DNA from: a virus
Direction: 5' to 3' (one strand)
Virus record (IMG/VR): IMGVR_UViG_3300047498_000076
Span: 1-50,790 of that record
Length of the DNA: 50,790 bases
Shown: one piece after another, positions 30,458-39,329 of the stretch
Layout of the letters: the number at the start of each line of letters is the position of its first letter
Numbering within the stretch: the stretch's first letter is position 1
Notes under the pieces: generated by a model
What the model saw: only the letters and a program-made list of their open reading frames with translations
Database searches by the model: none
What the model was told of the DNA's origin: nothing
Made by a program: the position numbers and the translations under genes

Positions 30458-32548
30458 CTATACTGTATGCCAAACTTTGCCGGAGGTCTTCGACAGGGTG
30501 CCGCGGATTTTGCCTTCGGCCTCGAGCGAGGCGAGGATCTCGTTCCTCTCCGGGGTCTTCAGGAACCGCGTTCGGCCGATGAGGTGGGAGTGCTCGACGG
30601 AGCCGGCCTTGCGGATGATGGCGAGCACGCGCATGGTGTTCGACTCCTGGGCGTTCTCGGCCGAGAGCGTGGGCAGGAGCGGCAGCGAGTTGTGCCAGAC
30701 TGCGGCGACGGTGTCGATGGCCCACCGGACGTCGTCCTCGTTGACGCGCAGGCCGTTAAGCGCCCCGTGGATGAGGGAGAGCTTGGTGACGTGCTCGCCC
30801 CGGCGGGTCATGAAGTCGCGCTCGAACTCGGGCATGTCCTTCTCGATGTCCTCGGCCTGCCGGCGCCAGTAGTCGCGCAGGAGTGCGTCGCCGGCGCGGT
30901 CGATCGGGATCTCGCGCGGGTCGGGCTTAGGGGCCATGAGGTTGCGCTTGCCCGCCTGGTCGCCGGACACGGCCTGGACCTCGGCGAAGAGGGAGACGGC
31001 GCGGGCGAGCGCGCCCTCGTCGAGGACGGGCTCGTCGCGGTAGGCGCCGTACTCGGCCTCGTGGAAGATCAGCGTGCGGGGCAGGAACCCCTTCGACATG
31101 AACCCCTTGTTGACGGAGCTCGATAGCCCGAGCGGCGTCGTCGACAGGAGCGCCGAGACGCACGGGTGCCAGACGGAGACCTTCTCCTTCATCATGCCCT
31201 CGGGGCCGATGAAGAGGGTCGAGGAGTCGGTCCAGAGCATGTTGAGCACGTCGATCATGTCGGACTGGAAGCTGCCGCCGGTGCGGATCATGTCGAAGAG
31301 GGCCGAGCACTCGTCGATGAGGTCGAGCCGCTCGCGCCTGCCGAGCAGGTCCTTGACGATCGCGGGCGAGGACTTGTAGCCCCCCGATCCGATCAGGTGG
31401 TCGAGCCCGTGCTCGGGCGACAGGATCCGCTTGATGACCTTGTAGGGGGTGTTCTTGCCGGAGCCGGTGCCGGCGACGTTGAGGACGTAGCAGTTGGGCC
31501 AGGAGTCCTTGAGCTTGAGGCGGTTCGAGACGACGGCTGCGCCGAGCGAGATCGCGCCGCCGAGCGAGAGGGCGGGGATGTCTCGGTAGGAGGCGCCGCG
31601 CATGAGCTCGCGCACGAGCCTGAGGCCGCCCTTGGGCTCGGGCCAGGCGGTCTGCCGCCAGGCCTGGCCGGCGGGAGCCAGGGCCGAGACGTCGAGGAGC
31701 TCCGAGCCCGAGATCGTGGGCACGGCGGGCGCGCCGCCCGAGACGACCTGCCTGCGGTTGAAGGTCTTCATGTTCGAGGCGTAGAAGAAGAGGGCGTTCG
31801 AGACGGGGTCGGCGAAGCAGTCGCCGCGCGTCTGGTCCCTGAAGTAGCCGACGGGCAGGTGGTTCTCCTCGTCGTAGCGGATGAGCTCGCGGATCGCCTC
31901 GTCGGGCGAGGCGCCGCGGGCGATCAGGGCGTTGGCGATGCACTTGAGCCGGTCGTGCGAGCCGTGCGGGCTGAGGCGCTTCGGGTCGTCGTTCCTCCAC
32001 GGGCCGCCGGCGACCTGGACTCCCGCCGTCGAGATCGCCTCGGTGCTCTGGGTCTCGAGCGCCGAGCGGAGGTCGGAGAGGTCCTTCGCGGTGAACTCGG
32101 GCAGCTCGTCGGCGGTCATCCCCTCGAGCGTGTCGGGCGTCACCCAGTGGTAGGGCTTGCCGGTCTCGGGGTGGACGGTGGGCGGCAGCAGCGTCTGGCG
32201 CCCGTGCGAGAGGACGTCGATGATGCCCGCGACCTTGCACGACTGGACCTCGGGGTCGTAGCGGAAGAAGCGCGTCTCGCCCTTCCTGCCGCGCTTCCTG
32301 ACGGGCGAGGGCTTGACGGCCTCGAGCACCCTGGGGTCGTCGGTGTCGATGTCGACGGCGAGCACGCGGGACGCGCGCCCGAGCGTGAGCCCGTAGCCGC
32401 GGGCGCCGGACCGCTCCCAGCGGTCGCACTCCTCCTCGGTCGGCAGGCGGTCGCAGAAGCGCTGCCACTCGTTGCCGACGTCGGGCATCTTCGTGCCGGG
32501 CTTGATCGGAATCAGGGATAGACCCATCTCGCGGTATCGGTTAAACAC
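30458..32548 (-). CDS. Bifunctional primase-polymerase / helicase-like protein
   Basis: A 696-residue protein. N-terminal prim-pol (AEP) domain, residues about 1-150: SLIPIKPGTK, VDIDTD with Asp66 and Asp68, and GRQTLLPPTVHPETGKPYHW, the classical third motif. The C-terminal ATPase part has GTGSGKN (361-367) and a Walker B ending Asp413-Glu414 (LIDECSA), as in DUF3987-type phage helicases. It would prime and unwind at the phage origin. The start is GTG at 32548 with GGAGAGGAG upstream, diverging from the recombination operon. Confidence 0.85.
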   Translation of the reverse strand: MFNRYREMGLSLIPIKPGTKMPDVGNEWQRFCDRLPTEEECDRWERSGARGYGLTLGRASRVLAVDIDTDDPRVLEAVKPSPVRKRGRKGETRFFRYDPEVQSCKVAGIIDVLSHGRQTLLPPTVHPETGKPYHWVTPDTLEGMTADELPEFTAKDLSDLRSALETQSTEAISTAGVQVAGGPWRNDDPKRLSPHGSHDRLKCIANALIARGASPDEAIRELIRYDEENHLPVGYFRDQTRGDCFADPVSNALFFYASNMKTFNRRQVVSGGAPAVPTISGSELLDVSALAPAGQAWRQTAWPEPKGGLRLVRELMRGASYRDIPALSLGGAISLGAAVVSNRLKLKDSWPNCYVLNVAGTGSGKNTPYKVIKRILSPEHGLDHLIGSGGYKSSPAIVKDLLGRRERLDLIDECSALFDMIRTGGSFQSDMIDVLNMLWTDSSTLFIGPEGMMKEKVSVWHPCVSALLSTTPLGLSSSVNKGFMSKGFLPRTLIFHEAEYGAYRDEPVLDEGALARAVSLFAEVQAVSGDQAGKRNLMAPKPDPREIPIDRAGDALLRDYWRRQAEDIEKDMPEFERDFMTRRGEHVTKLSLIHGALNGLRVNEDDVRWAIDTVAAVWHNSLPLLPTLSAENAQESNTMRVLAIIRKAGSVEHSHLIGRTRFLKTPERNEILASLEAEGKIRGTLSKTSGKVWHTV

Positions 32549-32600
32549 GTCTCACTCTCCTCTCCGCGCGCGCGCGGTCTGTTGCAGGGTGCCTAGGGAA

Positions 32601-32638
32601 CCGGAGCGGCGGACTAAAAATCGCCGCTCCGGTTTTTT
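32601..32638 (+). terminator. Intrinsic terminator on plus strand
   Basis: Perfect 11-bp stem CCGGAGCGGCG/CGCCGCTCCGG, 10-base loop, then six T. It stands between the divergent primase and Sak4 genes, just upstream of the plus-strand promoter, and would insulate the recombination operon from antisense read-through out of the primase gene. Confidence 0.88.
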
Positions 32639-32642
32639 CTTG

Positions 32643-32671
32643 TTTACAAGGGACATAGATCAACCTATTAA
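32643..32671 (+). promoter_or_regulatory. Sigma70-type promoter of the recombination operon
   Basis: TTTACA (32643-32648), 17-base spacer, TATTAA (32666-32671). The -35 is the same hexamer as in promoter modules A and B. Start expected near 32678, with AGGGGAGA before the ATG at 32720. Confidence 0.72.
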
Positions 32672-32719
32672 GCGCAACAGGCACTCAACGTACAACTAAA
32701 ACTGAAGGGGAGAAGCGAA

Positions 32720-33643
32720 ATGAGGATCCAGAACACGCTCGACGCGGAAGCGCCGGCGATCAAGATAGTCGTTGCCGGCGAGGCCGGCAACGGGAAGACG
32801 ACGCTCGCGAGGACGATCGAGCAGGCCCTGGGCGAGCGGGTGCTCCTGGTCTCGGCCGAGGCGGGGCTGCTGACGCTCCGCGGGTCGAGCGTCGACTACA
32901 TCGAGCTGCAGCGCAGGTTCGACGAGGACAGGAAGGCGTGGATCGAGGTGCCGAAGCAGGACCGCGTCGCGCGGCTGGTGGAGGTCTTCAAGTACGTCTC
33001 GCTGCCCGAGACGATGGCCAGGTACAAGTGGCTCTTCATCGACTCGCTGACGGAGATCAACCAGAACGTGCTCGAGTTCCTGGAGAGCCAGCCCGACTTC
33101 CAGGGCCCGGCCAACACGATCAAGAAGTACGGCGAGCTCTCTACCCGGATGCGCGGGCTGTGCAAGGCGTTCCGCGACCTCCCCCACTACAACGTCGTCT
33201 TCTCGGCGCTGGTGAAGAACGAGACCGACTCGGACAACCGGACCACGATGTCGATCGACATGACGGGGAAGTTCGCACACGTGCTGCCGTCGCTCTTCGA
33301 CGAGATCTTCTACCTGGGCGTGACGCCCGAGCAGGACGCCGGGGGGCGCCACGTGCGGATGCTGCTCACGCAGAAGACCGACAAGGTCTCGTTCCCGAAG
33401 GACCGCTCGGGGCGGCTCGCGCGCCTTGAGCCCGCGGACCTGGGCGCGGTCGTCCGGAAGATCCGGAGCGCCCCGCTCGTCGCCGACCTGTCGGCGCAGG
33501 GGAAGGCCGCGGCGGCGCAGGGGAAGGCCGCGGCGGCGCAGGGGAAGGCCGCGGCGGCGCAGGTCAAGGCGGCCCACTCGGCCGCCGTCGAGCCGATGCT
33601 GGCCGAGGTGAATCGGGAAGTGACGGAGGCGGCCCATGGCTAA
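32720..33643 (+). CDS. Sak4-like RecA-family recombination ATPase
   Basis: A 307-residue ATPase: Walker A GEAGNGKT (20-27), Walker B ending Asp108 (WLFIDSL). It is followed by FSALVKNETDSDNRTT and VRMLLTQKTDKV, as in phage AAA_24/Sak4 proteins. Sak4 stimulates single-strand annealing together with a phage SSB, and a DUF669-type SSB candidate follows in this operon. The C-terminal linker carries three exact copies of AQGKAAA plus a fourth variant. The linker is Ala/Lys-rich and probably flexible or helical. Confidence 0.8.
   Translation: MRIQNTLDAEAPAIKIVVAGEAGNGKTTLARTIEQALGERVLLVSAEAGLLTLRGSSVDYIELQRRFDEDRKAWIEVPKQDRVARLVEVFKYVSLPETMARYKWLFIDSLTEINQNVLEFLESQPDFQGPANTIKKYGELSTRMRGLCKAFRDLPHYNVVFSALVKNETDSDNRTTMSIDMTGKFAHVLPSLFDEIFYLGVTPEQDAGGRHVRMLLTQKTDKVSFPKDRSGRLARLEPADLGAVVRKIRSAPLVADLSAQGKAAAAQGKAAAAQGKAAAAQVKAAHSAAVEPMLAEVNREVTEAAHG
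33494..33556 (+). repeat. Three exact 21-base tandem repeats in the Sak4-like gene
   Basis: Units at 33494-33514, 33515-33535 and 33536-33556 encode AQGKAAA each. A partial copy follows and encodes AQVKAAH. The unit is a multiple of three, so copy number can change without a frameshift. Confidence 0.9.
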
Positions 33644-34031
33644 CGGCAACCCGAGGGTCGACTCGTTCTTCAGCATGAGGAGGCTGAAGGGCCTCAGCAT
33701 TATGGACGCCTCGAAGCGCTTGGGGATCAGCCCCGAGACGCTGACCCAGGGGGAGAACGGAACCGTCCCCTTCTCTGACGAGGAGTGGGCCACGATCCAG
33801 CACGCCCTGTCCACCTGCACCCATGGCGGAAAGAACCACGTCAAGCGGTGCAAGCCCGAGACGATCGCCGAGCGCAGGGCCGCGCACGCGGCCAAGCGCG
33901 GGGAGGTCGGTCCAGCGCCCAGGGGCGTTGACAGGTTCGACGTCCTGAAGAAGATCCTGAAGACGAACCCCGCCCTGCCGCTCGAGGGCGCGATGGCGCT
34001 CGCCGAGGAGCTGAGCAGGGGGCTCGCGTGA
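33636..34031 (+). CDS. HTH-like DNA-binding protein
   Basis: A 131-residue basic protein. MDASKRLGISPETLTQGENG looks like an XRE-type helix-turn-helix, followed by a basic stretch (KHVKRCKPETIAERRAAHAA without exact spacing) and a helical end. It overlaps the Sak4-like gene by 8 bases and the next gene as GTGA. It could regulate the operon, for example through the promoter at 32643. Confidence 0.6.
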   Translation: MANGNPRVDSFFSMRRLKGLSIMDASKRLGISPETLTQGENGTVPFSDEEWATIQHALSTCTHGGKNHVKRCKPETIAERRAAHAAKRGEVGPAPRGVDRFDVLKKILKTNPALPLEGAMALAEELSRGLA

Positions 34032-34228
34032 GCGAGCTCGCAATATTGGACCAGTACCAGGAGCGGTGCTACCGCATCCTGGAGTGGTCGAACGAGAACC
34101 CCGGCCGAAGCTTCGACTCCACGCTCATCGAGAACGTCCTGTGCCAGATCACGGACGCCGGGTTCGTGACGGAGAGGCAGCGGCGGGCAGTGGACGAGAT
34201 CATAGAGAGGTTCGAGATCCTCATGTGA
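34028..34228 (+). CDS. Small helical protein
   Basis: A 66-residue protein with GTG start overlapping the preceding stop (GTGA). Helical and acidic (DQYQERCYRILEWSNENPG, RQRRAVDEIIERFEILM). Unknown, perhaps a partner of the SSB or Sak4-like protein in the operon. Confidence 0.6.
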   Translation: MSELAILDQYQERCYRILEWSNENPGRSFDSTLIENVLCQITDAGFVTERQRRAVDEIIERFEILM

Positions 34229-34270
34229 GGAGATCGATTGGCACCCAACGAACGAAGAAGGAGAAAAAGC

Positions 34271-34732
34271 ATGATCGATTTAAGCGGAGTGGTTGAGCAG
34301 GGCGGGCCCGTCCCGGACGGGACGTACAGCGTGATGGTGGACAAGGCCGAGGTCTCGCCGACGAAGACGGGCGGCGAGATGATCAAGGTGCAGCTGAAGG
34401 TGCTCGACGGCGCCTGCCGCGGCCGGGTGATCTTCGACCAGTTCAACATCAAGAACGCGAACCCCCAGGCGGTCCAGATCGGGCTCGGGCAGATCAAGGG
34501 CATGATGAAGGCGTTCGGCCATCCGAACGTCAACCGCCTGGAGTCGAGCCAGGAGCTCGTGGGCCTCAAGGGCACGGTCCGGACGAAGGTCGAGGACAGC
34601 CCGGGCTACGCCTCTCAGGCCCGCGTGAAGGCGTACGGCGCCCTGCCCGCGTCGGCTGTTTCGGCGGCCGACCCGATGGGCATGCCGGCCGCGGCGCCGG
34701 CCGCGGGCCCGGCGTCAAACCCGTTCGGATGA
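34271..34732 (+). CDS. Phage single-stranded DNA-binding protein, DUF669-like
   Basis: A 153-residue protein. DGTYSVMVDKAEVSPTKTGG and MIKVQLKVLDGACRGRVIFD match DUF669, whose members are phage SSB-like proteins with an OB fold often paired with Sak4. The C-terminus is Pro/Ala/Gly-rich and ends NPFG, resembling the flexible acidic-hydrophobic tip of SSBs. AAGGAG precedes the ATG. A 20-bp hairpin follows the gene. Confidence 0.78.
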   Translation: MIDLSGVVEQGGPVPDGTYSVMVDKAEVSPTKTGGEMIKVQLKVLDGACRGRVIFDQFNIKNANPQAVQIGLGQIKGMMKAFGHPNVNRLESSQELVGLKGTVRTKVEDSPGYASQARVKAYGALPASAVSAADPMGMPAAAPAAGPASNPFG

Positions 34733-34749
34733 CCTGACGGTCAGCGGTG

Positions 34750-34793
34750 GGCCCCTACGACTACGTCCCCGCAGGGACGTAGTCGTAGGGGCC
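34750..34793. repeat. Perfect 20-bp inverted repeat with 4-base loop
   Basis: Arms 34750-34769 and 34774-34793 are exact reverse complements around CGCA. The plus strand continues TTAAACG, so there is no real U tract. The stem is far longer than a usual terminator. It lies between the SSB and helicase genes. Confidence 0.85.
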
Positions 34794-34852
34794 TTAAACG
34801 GCGAGGACGCGACGGCCGCTATTTTTTTAAACACAAGGAATTAAATCATGCC

Positions 34853-36523
34853 ATGCAGCTACGACCCTACCAGCTTGAGCTCATAGACGCCGTCTGGAGC
34901 GCGATCCACACGGGCCCCACCGCCCTCGCGCAGCTGCCCACGGGCGGCGGCAAGACCATGTGCTTTTCGCACCTGCTCAGGCGCGCGATGGACGTGAAGC
35001 CCGACATCCGGTGCGGCGTCGTCATGGGGCGCGTCGACCTCGTCAACCAGACCGAGCGCGCGCTCGCGCGCGTGATCGAGCGCAGGCACCTGGGCGTCTA
35101 CTGCGGGAGCCTGGGCAGGAAGGAGCTCGGGCGGCCCGTCACGATCGCGTCGATCCAGTCGATCGACACGATCCGGGCGCCCAGGATGAGCCTGCTCATC
35201 GTGGACGAGGCCCACAACTTCGACCAGCGGCAGGGCGCCTACCTCCGATTCATCGAGCGCGCGCGGGCCGAGAACCCGATGCTGAAGGTGGTCGGCTTCA
35301 CGGCGACGCCGTTCAGGTCGAAGGGCCTGATCTACGGCGAGGACATGTTCTTCAGGTCGCTGTGCTACAGGAAGACGATCCAGGACATGATCGCCATGGG
35401 CTACCTCTGCCGCCCGGTGCTGAGGCAGGGCGAGGGCGCGTTCGACACGGACTCGCTCAGGACGCGCGCCGGCGAGTACATGCAGGAGGACGTCGACGCC
35501 CTCGTCAGCGACGAGGACAAGGTGAGGGCGCAGGTCAGGGACGCGCTCTCGAAGCTCGGGGGCAGGCAGAGCGTCGCCTGGGCGACGGCCAACATCGAGC
35601 ACTGCTCGCGCGTCACCGACATGCTGATGCGCGAGGGCGAGATCTCGACGCAGGTGCACTCCAAACAGGACCGTGCGACGCGGGACGCGAGCCTGGCGGC
35701 CTTCATGGCGGGCTCCTGCCGCCACATGGTCTTCGTCTCCGTGCTGTCCGAGGGGTTCGACCACCCGCCGATCGACGCCGTGGTGCTGATGCGCCCCACG
35801 CGCTCCCCCGTGCTCTACGTCCAGACCGTGGGCCGCGGACTGCGGACGTGCGAGGGCAAGCGCGACTGCCTCGTCCTCGACTACGGCCAGGTCGTCCGCG
35901 AGCTCGGGCCGCTCGACGACCCGAAGGTGAAGGGCAAGGCGAAGGAAGGCGACGCGGTGCTGAAGTGCTGCCCGAGGTGCATGTCCTGGATCCCGGGCGG
36001 GCACCGGGAGTGCCCCGAGTGCGGGCACGCGTTCCCGCCGCCGGAGCCCGTCACCGAGAAGCTGACGAAGCGCGCGGACACGACGGCGAAGATCCTGTCG
36101 GACGCGAACCGGCCCGAGACGGAGACGCTGGGCCCCGTGTCGATCTGCATGCACGTGGCCAGGTCGGGCAACCTCTGCGTCAGGATCACCTACCAGGACC
36201 GGGGCATATCGACCCGCTGGGGCTACGGCGGGGTGTCCGAGTTCTTCGTGACGACGAGCCCCTGGGCGATGGAGCGGCTTGAGCAGAGGCTGGGCGCGCT
36301 CGACGCGTCGATCCCGGGGATTCCGTTCGAGGGCGAGGTCGTCGTCCAGGGATCGTTCGAGGTCGTCAAGAGGCTCGAGGGCAAGTACGACCGCGTGCTG
36401 TCCGTGCGCAGGCTGTCGGAGGAGACGCCGAGCGCGCCGGTGGGCTTCGGCGGCGAAGAGGACGCGTCGTTTGACTTCGGGGCGAACGCCCGGCCGGGCG
36501 CTCCGGCCGACATCGGTTTTTAA
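34853..36523 (+). CDS. SF2 DEAH helicase with zinc ribbon
   Basis: A 556-residue helicase: PTGGGKT (motif I, 29-35), DEAH (118-121), GFTATPFRSKG (motif III), and QTVGRGLR (motif VI, 324-331). A four-Cys zinc knuckle follows (C372 or 373, C376, C387, C390). This resembles phage SSL2/RecQ-independent SF2 helicases used in recombination or replication restart. AAGGA precedes the ATG. Confidence 0.88.
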   Translation: MQLRPYQLELIDAVWSAIHTGPTALAQLPTGGGKTMCFSHLLRRAMDVKPDIRCGVVMGRVDLVNQTERALARVIERRHLGVYCGSLGRKELGRPVTIASIQSIDTIRAPRMSLLIVDEAHNFDQRQGAYLRFIERARAENPMLKVVGFTATPFRSKGLIYGEDMFFRSLCYRKTIQDMIAMGYLCRPVLRQGEGAFDTDSLRTRAGEYMQEDVDALVSDEDKVRAQVRDALSKLGGRQSVAWATANIEHCSRVTDMLMREGEISTQVHSKQDRATRDASLAAFMAGSCRHMVFVSVLSEGFDHPPIDAVVLMRPTRSPVLYVQTVGRGLRTCEGKRDCLVLDYGQVVRELGPLDDPKVKGKAKEGDAVLKCCPRCMSWIPGGHRECPECGHAFPPPEPVTEKLTKRADTTAKILSDANRPETETLGPVSICMHVARSGNLCVRITYQDRGISTRWGYGGVSEFFVTTSPWAMERLEQRLGALDASIPGIPFEGEVVVQGSFEVVKRLEGKYDRVLSVRRLSEETPSAPVGFGGEEDASFDFGANARPGAPADIGF

Positions 36524-36538
36524 ACAAAGGAGATAGAT

Positions 36539-37594
36539 ATGGACGTTTCATGGGGAGAGGCTGGGGCGGTCGAGGCGGCGAGCCAGGATGAGGCGAAGGC
36601 CGTCCTCGCGAAGGATGGCGGCGAGCCGTGGAGGGCGCAGGGCACCGAGGCGTGGCGCGAGTGGCGCGGCAAGGGGCTCGGGTCATCGGACGCCGCGGTG
36701 CTGCTCGGGTGCTCGCCCTGGAAGGACGCCTTCCAGCTGTACGAGGAGAAGCTGGGCCTCTGGAAGCCGACGTTCGGCCCGCACCAGAGGGCCGCGATGG
36801 CGCGCGGCACGGAGCTCGAGCCTAAGATCCGCTACTGGTACGAGCAGAACTGGCGGCAGGGCGCGAGCTTCAAGGAGGACGTCCAGGAGGACGCCCAGGC
36901 CCCGCACCGCCGCGCGAGCTTCGACGGGATCAACCGCGAGTTCAGGAACCCCGAGGACGGGTCGGTGGGCCGCATCATCGAGATCAAGGCCGGCAACATG
37001 AAGGACCACGTCGCCGCGCGCGAGGCGGGTATCGTGCCCGAGAAGTACATGCCCCAGGTGCAGTGGCTCATGATGATCGCCGGCGTCCAGTGGGCCGACT
37101 ACGTGTCGTACGGGAGCGACGGGACGTACGCCGTCGTGCCGGTGCGCGCCGACGAGGCGATGCAGCTCGAGCTCAGGGAGCGATCGGACCTCTTCTGGCG
37201 CCACGTCCAGGCGAAGGCGCCGATCGCGGAGTGGCGAGCCTGGACCCGTCCGATGGCGCCGCTGTCCTTGGCCCGGGCCGAGGCGCCGGCCGAGCGGCAT
37301 GAGGATACGCCCCAGATCGGCGAGCAGGAGGTCGAGGCGCTCGTCGCCCAGGCGCTCGCGGCGCAGGCCGAGGCGAACGCGGCCGAGGCGCGCTTTGAGG
37401 CCCTGAAGCAGAAGCTCAAAACGGTTGCAGGCGACAGGGAGAAAACGGAGTGCGGGGAGGCCGTCTTCGGATGGCAGACGAGGAAGGGCACGGTCGACTA
37501 CTCGGTCATACCCGAGCTCATTGGGCTTGACCTCGACCAGTTCCGGAAGAAGGATACGAGGGCGTTCTACTTCAAACGAAAGGCAGAGAAATGA
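36539..37594 (+). CDS. YqaJ/lambda-exonuclease-family nuclease
   Basis: A 351-residue protein. The central 200 residues carry GTEAWREWRGKGLGSSDAA, SFDGI (Asp129) and IIEIKAG (Glu148, Lys150), the PD-(D/E)XK core of YqaJ recombinases, followed by QVQWLMMIAG. Such 5'-3' exonucleases make single strands for the annealing protein upstream. The C-terminus has a coiled-coil-like segment. Shine-Dalgarno AAAGGAG. Confidence 0.85.
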   Translation: MDVSWGEAGAVEAASQDEAKAVLAKDGGEPWRAQGTEAWREWRGKGLGSSDAAVLLGCSPWKDAFQLYEEKLGLWKPTFGPHQRAAMARGTELEPKIRYWYEQNWRQGASFKEDVQEDAQAPHRRASFDGINREFRNPEDGSVGRIIEIKAGNMKDHVAAREAGIVPEKYMPQVQWLMMIAGVQWADYVSYGSDGTYAVVPVRADEAMQLELRERSDLFWRHVQAKAPIAEWRAWTRPMAPLSLARAEAPAERHEDTPQIGEQEVEALVAQALAAQAEANAAEARFEALKQKLKTVAGDREKTECGEAVFGWQTRKGTVDYSVIPELIGLDLDQFRKKDTRAFYFKRKAEK

Positions 37595-38139
37595 ACCAAT
37601 TGAGAGTGTTCGAGAAGCCCCTGGGCCACATCCAGCCGTACGCGCGCAACGCGAAGACCCACCCGAAGGAGCAGGTCGACAGGATCGCCAAGCAGATCTC
37701 CGAGGTCGGCTTCCTGGTGCCGATCATCCTCGACCGCGACGGCGTGATCATCGCCGGGCACGGGCGCTACCTCGCGGCCGTGGCGCTGGGCCTGCCGACG
37801 GTTCCCGTCGTCATCGCCGAGCACCTGACCGAGGCGCAGGCGACGGCGTTCCGCATCGCCGACAACAAGGTCGCCGAGAGCGCCTGGGACTACCCGCTCC
37901 TGGCCTTCGAGCTCGGCACGCTCGAGCGCATGGAGGCGGACCTGACCCTGACGGGCATGGACATGGACGAGGCCCGGCGCGTGCTCGCGTCGATCAACGG
38001 CTCCGACCCCGGCTCGCCGGGGGGCGCCCCCGCCGAGAAGGCGGGCTCGACTGAAATGCCCGAGGGCTCGTTCCAGGACTTTAAGCACACCTGCCCGCGC
38101 TGCGGCTTCGGATTCGACGATGCAGCCAAGACCTCTTAG
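37591..38139 (+). CDS. ParB/Srx-domain protein with C-terminal zinc finger
   Basis: A 182-residue protein. Residues 1-100 are a ParB/sulfiredoxin-like domain: YARNAKTHPKEQVDRIAKQI, VPIILDRDGVIIAGHGRYLA and a later helix. Such domains are common beside phage DNA methylases and are distinct from chromosome-segregating ParB because no centromere-binding HTH is seen. A CPRCGFGF zinc-binding end follows an acidic linker. It is coupled to the exonuclease by ATGA and overlaps the methylase by 20 bases. Confidence 0.75.
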   Translation: MNQLRVFEKPLGHIQPYARNAKTHPKEQVDRIAKQISEVGFLVPIILDRDGVIIAGHGRYLAAVALGLPTVPVVIAEHLTEAQATAFRIADNKVAESAWDYPLLAFELGTLERMEADLTLTGMDMDEARRVLASINGSDPGSPGGAPAEKAGSTEMPEGSFQDFKHTCPRCGFGFDDAAKTS

Positions 38140-39169
38140 GACGGGGCCCTGGCGGCTCGCCGACCTAGAGCCTCCCGAAACGGATGCGCCGACCGTGTTC
38201 TCCTGCTTTCACTGCGGAGGCGGGTCGAGCATGGGATACAAGCTCGCGGGCTACCGCGTGCTGGGCGGCGTCGAGATCGACCCTCATATGATGGAGCTGT
38301 ACCGGGCGAACCACCGGCCGGAGCATTCCTACCTCATGGGCGTCCAGGAGTTCAAGGGCATCGCAGGCGACCTGCCGCAGGGCCTGCGCGATATCGACGT
38401 GCTCGACGGGTCGCCGCCGTGCTCGTCGTTCTCGATGGCCGGATCGAGGGAGGACGCCTGGGGCGACGCGAAGCGGTTCAGGGAGGGGCAGGTCAAGCAG
38501 GTGCTCGACGACCTCTTCTTCCACTTCATCGACATCGCCGAGCGGATGCGCCCGAAGGCCGTCATCGCGGAAAACGTGAAGGGCCTGATCATCGGCAAGG
38601 CCCGCGGCTACGTGAAGGAGATCTTCGAGGCGTTCAGGAGGGCGGGCTACGACTGTCAGCTGTTCCTGCTGAACTCGTCGCGCATGGGCGTTCCCCAGTC
38701 GCGCGAGCGCACGTTCTTCGTCGCCCGCCGCACGGACCTGGCGCTTCCGCGGATCGAGCTCCCGTTCGCCGAGCGGCCCATCTCCGTCCGCGAGGCCTGG
38801 CTTGGCCTGCCCATGGACGGACTTGAGATCACCGCGCAGCAGGCCCACTGGTGGCACCGGGTCGGCCCCGGGCAGGCGTTCTCGAAGGGGCACCCGAAAG
38901 GCCATTGGTTCACGGCGATTAAGCTGCACCCGGACCGCCCGGCGCCGACGCTCTGCGCGTCCGACGGAAACGCGGGGTTCTACCTCTGGGACAAGCCCAG
39001 GAGGACCGACTCGCGCATGCTGATCCGCGCGCAGTCGTTCCCCGAGGACTACGCGTTCCTGGGAGTCAAACCCCAGTACCTGCTCGGCATGAGCGTGCCG
39101 CCCTTTATGATGCAGAGGGTGGCCGACCAGGTGCTGCGCCAGTGGCTCCTGCCTTTGAGAGTGCGATGA
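38120..39169 (+). CDS. dcm: DNA cytosine-5 methyltransferase
   Basis: A 349-residue enzyme with the C5-methylase motifs in order: F-x-G-x-G type motif I as FHCGGGSSMGY, PPC with catalytic Cys101 (SPPCSSFSMAG), ENVKG (151-155), QSRER (193-197), and a C-terminal motif X region near DQVLRQWLLP. The target recognition part lies between about 220 and 310. It would protect phage DNA from host restriction. Its 3' end overlaps a minus-strand gene by 65 bases. Confidence 0.9.
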   Translation: MQPRPLRTGPWRLADLEPPETDAPTVFSCFHCGGGSSMGYKLAGYRVLGGVEIDPHMMELYRANHRPEHSYLMGVQEFKGIAGDLPQGLRDIDVLDGSPPCSSFSMAGSREDAWGDAKRFREGQVKQVLDDLFFHFIDIAERMRPKAVIAENVKGLIIGKARGYVKEIFEAFRRAGYDCQLFLLNSSRMGVPQSRERTFFVARRTDLALPRIELPFAERPISVREAWLGLPMDGLEITAQQAHWWHRVGPGQAFSKGHPKGHWFTAIKLHPDRPAPTLCASDGNAGFYLWDKPRRTDSRMLIRAQSFPEDYAFLGVKPQYLLGMSVPPFMMQRVADQVLRQWLLPLRVR

Positions 39170-39329
39170 GCGCGTGCAGGTCGTTCATGACGTTCAGGAA
39201 CCGCCGGGACGGCGGGTCGCAGACTTTGCCGGCTGAGTCGGCAATTTCGAGCGCGGACAGGATCGTCCGGAGCTCATGCAGGGTCAGGAGGAAGATCAGG
39301 CCGTTGTCGGACATAGCGATCAGCCTCAT
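39105..39329 (-). CDS. Small hypothetical protein antisense to methylase end
   Basis: A 74-residue protein, MRLIAMSDNGLIFLLTLHEL onward, helical, ending in a Gly/Ala/Pro stretch. Its ATG overlaps the Vsr-like stop as ATGA, which favours real translation. The last 65 bases are antisense to the end of the methylase gene. Unknown function. Confidence 0.55.
   Translation of the reverse strand: MRLIAMSDNGLIFLLTLHELRTILSALEIADSAGKVCDPPSRRFLNVMNDLHALIALSKAGATGAAPGRPPSAS

Noticed and set aside
31166-32521. Plus-strand frame of 451 codons in the primase-helicase region
   Set aside because: Antisense shadow; the minus strand carries intact prim-pol and Walker motifs.
34859-36154. Minus-strand frame of 431 codons over the SF2 helicase
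   Set aside because: Antisense shadow rich in Arg, Ala, Asp, Val; helicase motifs are all on the plus strand.
34960-36282. Plus-strand frame in another phase over the helicase gene
   Set aside because: Arg/Gly/Ala-rich out-of-frame shadow with no Shine-Dalgarno or motif.
37591-38139. A true chromosome-type ParB partition protein acting on the parS-like site
   Set aside because: Only the N-terminal ParB/Srx-like domain is visible; no ParA gene and no centromere-binding HTH are seen.
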